Of a stretch of 5,386 nucleotides of DNA, positions 1 through 5,272 are shown in pieces (position 1 is the stretch's first letter; every line of letters starts with the position of its first letter). Below the pieces are notes generated by a model. The model made no database searches. It saw nothing but the letters and a program-made list of their open reading frames with translations, and was not told the origin of the DNA. The position numbers and the translations under genes were made by a program. This DNA comes from Ignavibacteria bacterium UBA5771 (GTDB taxonomy: Bacteria; Bacteroidota; Ignavibacteria; Kapaibacteriales; UBA2268), in the NCBI GenBank assembly GCA_002418685.1, contig DIEP01000129.1, positions 11,981 to 17,366 of the forward strand. Direction: 5' to 3'.

Positions 1-533
1 ATCGAAATTAGAGTAATAATGAATACTTCAATCTTACGCATACCAAGTTTCTGGAAGAAAAGGATTAGGAACGTATCCAAAATCGTAATGGAAACTCCAA
101 TAAGCAATGGCAAACCAAAGAGCAAATTAAGACCGATTGCCATTCCGAGCACTTCTGCTAAATCAGTAGCGGCAATTGCGATTTCGGCAAGTCCATAGAG
201 CGTATAATTTACTAATTTTGGATATTTCTCCCGTGAAGCTTGGGCTAAATCCAACCGACGTACTATTCCAAGTTTGGCACTCAAATACTGCAATAGGACA
301 GCCATCAAATTTGAAAGTAGCAATACCCAAATTAAGGCATAACCATAACGGCTTCCACCTCCAATATCAGTCGCCCAATTGCCGGGGTCCATATACCCGA
401 CGCTAATTAAATATGCAGGTCCAAGAAAATTGATAATTCGACGCCAACCATATTGTGGAACGGTAGTATCTATACTTTCATTGACTTCTTCAAGCGAACG
501 TTGATCGGCACCAAGTGTTTTCGAAAAAAGCAT
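1..533 (-). CDS. Nramp-family divalent metal (Mn2+/Fe2+) transporter, N-terminal part
   Basis: Proton-coupled inner-membrane importer of divalent metals, probably Mn2+ and/or Fe2+. The frame is open from ATG at 533 to the left window edge, giving 177 codons of a protein usually of 400 or more residues; the C-terminal part lies outside. A hydrophilic N-terminus of about 30 residues leads into TM1, which carries the family signature GYMDPGNWATDI (residues 46-57). Asp49 and Asn52 of DPGN are the positions known in this family to bind metal. TM2 (about 65-88), the LDLAQAS segment (94-100) and the ATDLAEVLGMAIGLNLLFG stretch (122-140) also match the family. The second metal-binding motif (A/M in TM6) is not visible, so Mn versus Fe preference cannot be judged. 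No good Shine-Dalgarno precedes the ATG; another ATG at 537 is out of frame and soon hits a stop. The gene follows a terminator and probably has its own promoter. It could equally be annotated mntH. Confidence 0.93.
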   Translation of the reverse strand, partial: MLFSKTLGADQRSLEEVNESIDTTVPQYGWRRIINFLGPAYLISVGYMDPGNWATDIGGGSRYGYALIWVLLLSNLMAVLLQYLSAKLGIVRRLDLAQASREKYPKLVNYTLYGLAEIAIAATDLAEVLGMAIGLNLLFGLPLLIGVSITILDTFLILFFQKLGMRKIEVFIITLIS

Positions 534-547
534 ACATTTCTAAAAAA

Positions 548-573
548 ATTATAATTGTAATATCATTGATATA
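548..573 (-). promoter_or_regulatory. Possible promoter and palindromic operator of the Nramp gene
   Basis: A perfect 6-1-6 inverted repeat, ATATCA-T-TGATAT, lies at 560..572. Read on the minus strand it is followed directly by TATAAT (553..548), a perfect -10 hexamer 14 bases before the ATG. No convincing -35 box is present; TTTGCT lies 19 bases upstream of the -10. A palindrome just upstream of a -10 is a usual place for a repressor, and Nramp genes are often controlled by MntR/DtxR- or Fur-type metal regulators. The repeat does not clearly match their best-known consensus sites. In such AT-rich DNA both elements could be chance. Confidence 0.3.
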
Positions 574-675
574 GCAAATTTAAATAAATATTTTTTATTA
601 GAGCATATTTTTCTTTAGTTAACGATTTTCTCAGATGTATAATTAATATTAAATTAAAGTAAAATGCTCAAGAAA

Positions 676-712
676 TTAAAAAAAAAGGACACGCTTTTAC
701 CCGTGTCCTTTT
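676..712 (-). terminator. Intrinsic terminator ending the cytochrome unit
   Basis: An 11-bp perfect stem, AAAAGGACACG (683..693) with CGTGTCCTTTT (702..712), closes an 8-base loop. On the minus strand the stem runs on into a T-run (the A-run at 678..686), the classic form of a rho-independent terminator. It begins 23 bases after the stop codon of the cytochrome fusion gene and so ends that transcript before the Nramp gene. On the plus strand the T-run is only four bases long, so activity in that direction would be weak. Confidence 0.9.
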
Positions 713-735
713 AATTGATATTTATTTACTTTAAA

Positions 736-2922
736 TTATTTCTTGATTACGGTTTGCTTTGAAAATGTTTGTGAAGCATGGCAATCTGAGCAGATTCGCG
801 TTTGAACGAGCTTATCAATACCGCCGGGATGTACAAATGCAAGATTAGTTCCTATAGTTTCGGTTTGATATGCAGGTTTTTGGTAAATAATAGTATGGCA
901 TGCATTGCAATCATTAGTGATAACTTTTCCTTCAGGACTGACATGCTTTCCATCATGGCAACGGAAGCATCCCTTTGCATACATGTGCCCTATGTTATTC
1001 GGATGTGCTCTCCAACTCACTTTCATGTTTGGGAAATAATTTTTAGAAAAAATATCCGCTGTTGAAGTAATTGCTTGCTCTAATTCATTCCGCTTTGTTG
1101 AAATTACGTCAGGATAAGCTTGCTGATAGAAATTCATAATAAAATCGCGTATATCAGAATAGGAAGCATTTTGCTTTACTGTCTTGGATTCGAGCGCTTG
1201 AACTGCTATATTTTTAATATAAGGAATAGAGCGATCAATTCGATTATTAGAAATGTAGCTGTTCACAATCTTATTAGGAACATTGTAGATATGAGTTGGG
1301 CGGTTGTGGCAGTCAATACAATCGAAAGTCCTCACTTGCCCGGATTTAATCATTTCGTTAGTCACTTTTACTTTTGAATCAGTGCTTGCATAGAATGTTT
1401 CGGCACCCGTTTGGCGATTTCGGACTCTTACCCAAGGGATATCCTGTCTTCTTTCATCAGTTGCATAATAAGAAATTTCATTTTCCAAATACATTTTCCA
1501 ATGAATTCCCGAATTATTACCGAGTTCAACAGTTCCACCACCTGTTTTCAACAACATAGATAATTTATATTCTGAGTTCTTTTCGTCAGAAGTATAGAAA
1601 TCAAAAGAAATATTCTTTTCGCTGTAGAATTTTGTGGGCCAATGGCACTGCTCACAAGTTTCGGGGGAAGGACGTAAATTATGTATAGGAGTCTTTATTG
1701 GTTTAGGATAAACGTTCATTATAGTAGCATAAACTTGATAAGCACCTGAAAATTTAGATCGCACGTACCAAGTCGCTCCTGAACCAATATGGCAATCAAC
1801 ACAGTGCACACGTGCATGTGGAGAATTCTTATATGCTGTGTATTCGGGTTGCATAACTGTATGGCAAAGTGTTCCGCAAAATTCATCAGAATCAGTATAA
1901 TGATACGCTTGGAAACTTCCAAATATAGTCGATATAACTAATACGATAGTCCCTACAAGAAAAATAAGGAAAGCAACTTGTTGTTTTGGCTTATTAAGAT
2001 TGATAACGGGTAATTTTTCTTTGCGGTCTTTCCCATGAAGAATTCGTCTGTTTTCACGAATTGCTCCTATTGCTATGAGAATTAATCCCAGAATAAGAAC
2101 CGCTGGTAAGACAACATAATTGATTATTCCCGAATATGGATTAGTATCTTCACTGAAGAAATCAACAACAGCAAGAAATACAATCGCAAGAAACGTAATA
2201 ATAGCAATTATAGCTCCAGTTATAGTAATCGGATTATAAAAAATTAAGGGGAGTGTTGGTGATTTGTCTTTTTTCTTTTCTTCTTTTATCACTACAACTT
2301 CTGGTTCTTCATGATCAATGTGATAACCCGTAATAATCGTTTTGAAGTATTCTAATGGATCTTCGCCTGTTGTTCCAAGATATATATGCCCAATCATAAA
2401 AATAGTCACAAGGAAACCAAGGATGGTATGGAGTAAAGCCATAGGCCAGATACCGCCCATACCAAGAAATTCATCCGGGGCAAGCTCGGGAAAAAGCAAT
2501 GCCCATCCCGAGATAATTATGAATGGGACAAGAAAATACATTACCCCAAGATATGTGATTTGCTGTAATGGATTAAATTTATGCTTTTCATCAGTATGAA
2601 ATGGATGGCGTTCCCTACCAAATATTCCCAATAAATAATATTTCCCTTGTGTCCATAAATTCCCAATGAATCCCTTTATTACGGGGAAATAATATTTAAT
2701 ATTTCCTGAAGTAATGTTCAAAACAAAGTAAAAAAGATAGGCCAGCGTTAATACTATTCCGCTGATATTGTGAATCAACATACCTGTCTTAAAAGGAAAT
2801 AAAAAGCTGCTTGTTGCAGAAAAGTGTAAACTAATTCCCGAAAGAATCAGAAGCAACATTAATAAGGCGTTTAAAAAATGCCATATTCTAAGCCAGATTG
2901 GATATAAATATATTTTTCTCAT
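736..2922 (-). CDS. Fusion of a di-heme cytochrome b and a seven-heme NapC/NirT-like cytochrome c, probable quinol dehydrogenase
   Basis: A 728-residue membrane protein likely to oxidise menaquinol and pass electrons to periplasmic c hemes. Residues 1-190 form a four-helix cytochrome b like FdnI/HydC: His15 (TM1), His51 (TM2), and His165 and His179 (TM4, 14 apart) are the expected ligands of two b hemes. A charged cytoplasmic linker (about 201-220) is followed by TM5 (231-254), TM6 (265-288) and TM7 (316-338). Alternating topology then places the rest in the periplasm. The NapC-like part has heme motifs at 349 (CGTLCH, with three residues between the cysteines), 374 (CVDCH), 423 (CEQCH) and 535 (CIDCH), plus three extra at 652, 672 and 711. 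There is no signal peptide; TM1 and TM7 do the insertion. The ATG overlaps the stop of the upstream 13-heme gene (TAATG) and has AAAGG 6 bases before it. The domain assignments are firm; the electron acceptor is unknown. Confidence 0.92.
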   Translation of the reverse strand: MRKIYLYPIWLRIWHFLNALLMLLLILSGISLHFSATSSFLFPFKTGMLIHNISGIVLTLAYLFYFVLNITSGNIKYYFPVIKGFIGNLWTQGKYYLLGIFGRERHPFHTDEKHKFNPLQQITYLGVMYFLVPFIIISGWALLFPELAPDEFLGMGGIWPMALLHTILGFLVTIFMIGHIYLGTTGEDPLEYFKTIITGYHIDHEEPEVVVIKEEKKKDKSPTLPLIFYNPITITGAIIAIITFLAIVFLAVVDFFSEDTNPYSGIINYVVLPAVLILGLILIAIGAIRENRRILHGKDRKEKLPVINLNKPKQQVAFLIFLVGTIVLVISTIFGSFQAYHYTDSDEFCGTLCHTVMQPEYTAYKNSPHARVHCVDCHIGSGATWYVRSKFSGAYQVYATIMNVYPKPIKTPIHNLRPSPETCEQCHWPTKFYSEKNISFDFYTSDEKNSEYKLSMLLKTGGGTVELGNNSGIHWKMYLENEISYYATDERRQDIPWVRVRNRQTGAETFYASTDSKVKVTNEMIKSGQVRTFDCIDCHNRPTHIYNVPNKIVNSYISNNRIDRSIPYIKNIAVQALESKTVKQNASYSDIRDFIMNFYQQAYPDVISTKRNELEQAITSTADIFSKNYFPNMKVSWRAHPNNIGHMYAKGCFRCHDGKHVSPEGKVITNDCNACHTIIYQKPAYQTETIGTNLAFVHPGGIDKLVQTRICSDCHASQTFSKQTVIKK

Positions 2923-4367
2923 TATTTACCTTTATAAAAATACCAACGCATCAGTGCGTGAAAAATTAATCCAATAACAACAACACCAAAAATAATTATA
3001 CTCAGAGAATCGAGAAAAACGTTTCGAGTTGATCCAATTACGTATGCATCGCTGAGAAGTGTGCCATTGATAAATCCATATTTTTGACGGGATAATGTTT
3101 TTTCGTGCTTATATAACTTTGACATAAGAACTGAATTCTCATTATGGCACTCCTCACATTTTTTAACGGTCTGTGTAGGTGGCAAAATGTTATGTGATAA
3201 GTTCGGTGGAGCGTAAGATGAATGGCAATCTATACATCGGACACTTTCATAATGTTTTGCAAGAGAAGGCAGCCAGTCGTGAGCTTTGTTAGTCGTTAGA
3301 ATATTATACTTCTTCATCATATTTTCATTCGTGTGGCACACAACACAATAGACCATTTTAGTCTTCATTGCAACTTCGGGATTTATTTGATTATCGCTAA
3401 ACATACGGCGAGGTGCATGGACTATAGGATTGATATTATGTTCACCATGGCAAAACGTGCAAGTTGGGGCATCTGTATTTCCCTTGCTCAAAGCAATGCC
3501 GTGAACACTTATTTTATATTCTTGCGAGACTGCCAAATGACATTTGCTACATATATTTGGAACATTCGTCCGATTAATCTTGGAAGTGGGGGACGATGCT
3601 TTCTCAAGATCGTGGGTGCCGTGGCAATCAGTGCAAATAGCAGCATTGGCATTTCCTTTTGCTATAGCTTGACCGTGCACGCTGCTATCATAATTTATCA
3701 ATGTCCTTGAGAATTGACTTTGCTTATTTGAATTACTCAAGTGACAATCCAAACATAGTGTCTCTTGATTTTTCTTTAAAGTTGCCAAATCCAGTTTCCA
3801 ATTTGGTGTGACTTTATTTGAATGGCAATATATACAAGTTGGTGCTTTGGGATTATTCTTCTGTAATTGCACGAAATGCACACTTTTAAGGTGATCTTCC
3901 TTTTCTTTTGTGTGGCATTTACCACAATAATTTGTGGAATTAGTAAAATTCGTTGGACTTGAAGGGCTTGAACTTGTTTTAACTTCGTGAGTGCCGTGGC
4001 ACCCCTTACAATTTAAATCAGGTGAACCACCAATTCCATCAGCCCTTACTAATTGAGGATGAAATACGTGCTTGTCCATTGGGGCTTGATGACATTCTTT
4101 GCAATTAATTGGTGTTATATTAGCTTTATGTGGAAATTCTTCAGGATTGAAACCTTTATGGCAACTCACACATTTTAATTTTCCATGAGATGACTGAACA
4201 AAGACAAATTTATTAACATATAGAGAAATTGTTCTGCCATTCTTTTCTGTTTCAATAGTCGGATCATTATGACAATCCAAGCACACTTCATTGCTTTGGG
4301 AATAAACCCGGCTTATAGAAAGTGCAAGGAATATCATTATAATATTAAAAAGTATATTTCTTTTCAT
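2922..4367 (-). CDS. 13-heme c-type cytochrome with signal peptide and C-terminal membrane anchor
   Basis: A 481-residue periplasmic electron carrier tethered to the inner membrane. Residues 1 to about 23 form a signal peptide (MKRN, then a hydrophobic stretch, then SRVYSQS). Thirteen CxxCH heme motifs start at residues 29, 66, 89, 120, 148, 178, 205, 245, 273, 303, 341, 378 and 404. Many extra histidines (SVHG, CHGTH, CHGEH) suit bis-His heme ligation. A single helix at about 455-477, ending in RWYFYKGK, anchors the C-terminus with positive charge in the cytoplasm. An in-frame ATG at 4454 would add 29 residues ahead of the signal peptide and run through a terminator hairpin, so 4367 is chosen; no Shine-Dalgarno precedes it. 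The gene overlaps the downstream b/c fusion by one base, so the two proteins probably form one complex. The middle looks like tandem repeats of a two-heme unit. The family is a general multiheme (cytochrome c3/c7-like) one; no specific reductase is recognised. Confidence 0.9.
   Translation of the reverse strand: MKRNILFNIIMIFLALSISRVYSQSNEVCLDCHNDPTIETEKNGRTISLYVNKFVFVQSSHGKLKCVSCHKGFNPEEFPHKANITPINCKECHQAPMDKHVFHPQLVRADGIGGSPDLNCKGCHGTHEVKTSSSPSSPTNFTNSTNYCGKCHTKEKEDHLKSVHFVQLQKNNPKAPTCIYCHSNKVTPNWKLDLATLKKNQETLCLDCHLSNSNKQSQFSRTLINYDSSVHGQAIAKGNANAAICTDCHGTHDLEKASSPTSKINRTNVPNICSKCHLAVSQEYKISVHGIALSKGNTDAPTCTFCHGEHNINPIVHAPRRMFSDNQINPEVAMKTKMVYCVVCHTNENMMKKYNILTTNKAHDWLPSLAKHYESVRCIDCHSSYAPPNLSHNILPPTQTVKKCEECHNENSVLMSKLYKHEKTLSRQKYGFINGTLLSDAYVIGSTRNVFLDSLSIIIFGVVVIGLIFHALMRWYFYKGK
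2929..2933 (-). promoter_or_regulatory. Ribosome binding site of the cytochrome b/c fusion gene
   Basis: AAAGG lies 6 bases before the ATG at 2922, inside the last codons of the 13-heme gene. With the one-base TAATG overlap of stop and start it suggests that translation of the two proteins is coupled. Confidence 0.65.
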
Positions 4368-4397
4368 TTTATTTATAAGATAATTTTTTTTGTTTAT

Positions 4398-4439
4398 AAA
4401 AAAAGGGCATACAAATGAAATACTCACTTGCAGCCCTTT
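4398..4439 (-). terminator. Two-tier hairpin with T-run between two cytochrome genes (terminator or attenuator)
   Basis: On the minus strand AAAGGGC (4439..4433) pairs with GCCCTTT (4408..4402). Above a small internal loop, CAAGTGA (4430..4424) pairs with TCATTTG (4418..4412) with one G-U pair, closing a 5-base loop. Seven T's (4404..4398) end the structure. It starts 17 bases after the stop codon of the one-heme cytochrome gene and ends about 30 bases before the ATG of the 13-heme gene. It would end most transcripts there, letting only read-through reach the large genes, or protect the 3' end of the short mRNA. Confidence 0.75.
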
Positions 4440-4455
4440 AAATTTTAACAGCAAA

Positions 4456-4788
4456 CTATTTTAAGGTCTGCAGCCAGTTAACAAGAGTGTCAAGTTCTGC
4501 TGCATCACCTTTGAATTTAATAGCATGCTTTTTGCCATTGAGATCTCCTTCCTTCATCAAGTATTTCTTAATATCTGCAGTCTTCAGATCAAGTTTTCCA
4601 ACTTCTGATAGATCGGGATATTTATTGGGCATTTTAGATTCGATACTTAATGAGTTAATCGAATGGCACATATTGCATTTGTTATTTACAAAAATATCTT
4701 TCCCTGTTTTCTCTTCTGCGGACGTGATTAGACTAACGCTCAATAGTCCAGCTATGCCGAGTGTCAAAAATAATTTTGATGTTTTCAT
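4456..4788 (-). CDS. Small exported one-heme cytochrome c (class I type)
   Basis: A 110-residue precursor of a soluble periplasmic electron shuttle. Residues 1 to about 23 are a signal peptide (MKTSK, hydrophobic core, cleavage near ITSA-EE). The mature part has a class I cytochrome c plan: GKDIFVNNKCNMCHS with the heme motif at 38-42, a PDLSEVG segment (58-64), then a C-terminal helix FKGDAAELDTLVNWLQTLK (92-110). The usual sixth ligand Met before the F.G segment is not at its normal place, where KKHAIKFKG is found; His88, Met78 or Met53 are candidates. The start at 4788 has AGGAG 10 bases upstream; an in-frame ATG at 4845 would put 19 polar residues before the signal peptide and is rejected. 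A terminator-like hairpin follows the stop. It may carry electrons between the membrane multiheme complex and the outer membrane or a terminal enzyme. Confidence 0.9.
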   Translation of the reverse strand: MKTSKLFLTLGIAGLLSVSLITSAEEKTGKDIFVNNKCNMCHSINSLSIESKMPNKYPDLSEVGKLDLKTADIKKYLMKEGDLNGKKHAIKFKGDAAELDTLVNWLQTLK

Positions 4789-4798
4789 AATATTATTT

Positions 4799-4803
4799 CT
4801 CCT
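4799..4803 (-). promoter_or_regulatory. Ribosome binding site that fixes the start of the one-heme cytochrome
   Basis: AGGAG stands 10 bases before the ATG at 4788, the best Shine-Dalgarno sequence in the window. It supports the start that places the signal peptide at the N-terminus rather than the ATG at 4845. Confidence 0.75.
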
Positions 4804-4822
4804 TATTATGTAAGATAATTTA

Positions 4823-4851
4823 TGTATAAAATATTGACTCTTCATTTTTAA
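4823..4851 (-). promoter_or_regulatory. Possible sigma-70-like promoter of the one-heme cytochrome
   Basis: TTAAAA (4851..4846) and TATACA (4828..4823) are 17 bases apart, with about 34 bases from the -10 to the ATG. The -35 matches only 4 of 6 consensus bases, and the DNA is very AT-rich, so this is a weak candidate. No terminator hairpin is seen in the 4789..4879 gap, so read-through from the lipoprotein gene is also possible. Confidence 0.25.
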
Positions 4852-4879
4852 TTCTATTGCAAGTAATTATTAAATTTAA

Positions 4880-5257
4880 TTAATCGTTAGGTGCACCTTT
4901 ATTAATCCATGCGCGAATTTTCAAAAACTCGCAAGCATCGTTCAAATATCCCTGCATCGATCCTTCTAGTGCATCAAGCAATCTCCCGCTCAGTGCTGAT
5001 GATTTGATATTATCATAACCTTCTAAATTCTCGCCACCCAATTGCGTTGAATTGCTATGACAACTTTGGCATTTTTGAGCAATAATTGGTTGAATAGTTG
5101 TTTGAAATGTAATATTGATTGTATCGCAACTGTTAGGTGGTGGTTGAACTTTTACAATTTCATCTTTTTCACATGATACTGCAAACGCAGAAAATGCCGC
5201 AAATAATGCAATCAATACTATTTTTGCATTCCAATTTGATATAACTGTTTTTTTCAT
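4880..5257 (-). CDS. One-heme cytochrome c lipoprotein
   Basis: A 125-residue lipid-anchored electron carrier. A basic N-terminus and hydrophobic core (about 12-26) end in a lipobox AVSC with Cys29 as the lipidated residue; the following EKDE would fit a lipoprotein exported to the outer membrane. A short proline-rich linker (VQPPPNSCD) leads into the heme domain: TFQTTIQPIIAQKCQSCHS with CxxCH at 63-67, then LEGYDNIKSS and GRLLDAL, ending in RAWINKGAPND. This is the layout of small c-type lipoproteins common in Bacteroidota. Met101 is a possible sixth ligand; the segment that usually holds an MP-type motif looks shortened. Cys44 and Cys109 may form a disulfide. GGAG lies 6 bases before the ATG. 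The gene starts 15 bases after the beta-barrel gene and is probably co-transcribed with it, which suggests a shared job at the outer membrane. Confidence 0.88.
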   Translation of the reverse strand: MKKTVISNWNAKIVLIALFAAFSAFAVSCEKDEIVKVQPPPNSCDTINITFQTTIQPIIAQKCQSCHSNSTQLGGENLEGYDNIKSSALSGRLLDALEGSMQGYLNDACEFLKIRAWINKGAPND

Positions 5258-5263
5258 TTCTCA

Positions 5264-5267
5264 CTCC
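5264..5267 (-). promoter_or_regulatory. Ribosome binding site of the lipoprotein cytochrome
   Basis: GGAG lies 6 bases before the ATG at 5257, in the short gap after the upstream gene. It supports this start, and the close packing supports co-transcription with the upstream gene. Confidence 0.6.
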
Positions 5268-5272
5268 AATAA

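Noticed and set aside
176..406. Plus-strand open frame of 76 codons opposite the Nramp gene
   Set aside because: The minus strand encodes the conserved Nramp TM1-TM3 region over the same bases, so this is a shadow frame.
534..735. Possible small gene or RNA in the gap between the fusion gene and the Nramp gene
   Set aside because: Apart from the terminator, the palindrome and the -10-like box, the gap is plain AT-rich sequence with no usable frame or further clear hairpin.
1719..1922. Minus-strand 67-codon frame inside the b/c fusion gene
   Set aside because: It overlaps the first and second NapC-type heme motifs in another frame and has no ribosome site or recognisable content.
3333..3710. 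Plus-strand open frame of 125 codons opposite the 13-heme gene
   Set aside because: It is antisense to a clear multiheme cytochrome, and its translation resembles no protein family I know; a by-product of the opposite strand.
4368..4454. In-frame upstream start (ATG at 4454) for the 13-heme cytochrome
   Set aside because: It would add 29 residues before a normal signal peptide, start only one base after the previous gene's stop codon and translate through the terminator hairpin. The signal peptide starting at 4367 is a better N-terminus.
4789..4845. In-frame upstream start (ATG at 4845) for the one-heme cytochrome
   Set aside because: It would bury the signal peptide behind 19 polar residues, and the AGGAG site at 4803..4799 clearly serves the ATG at 4788.
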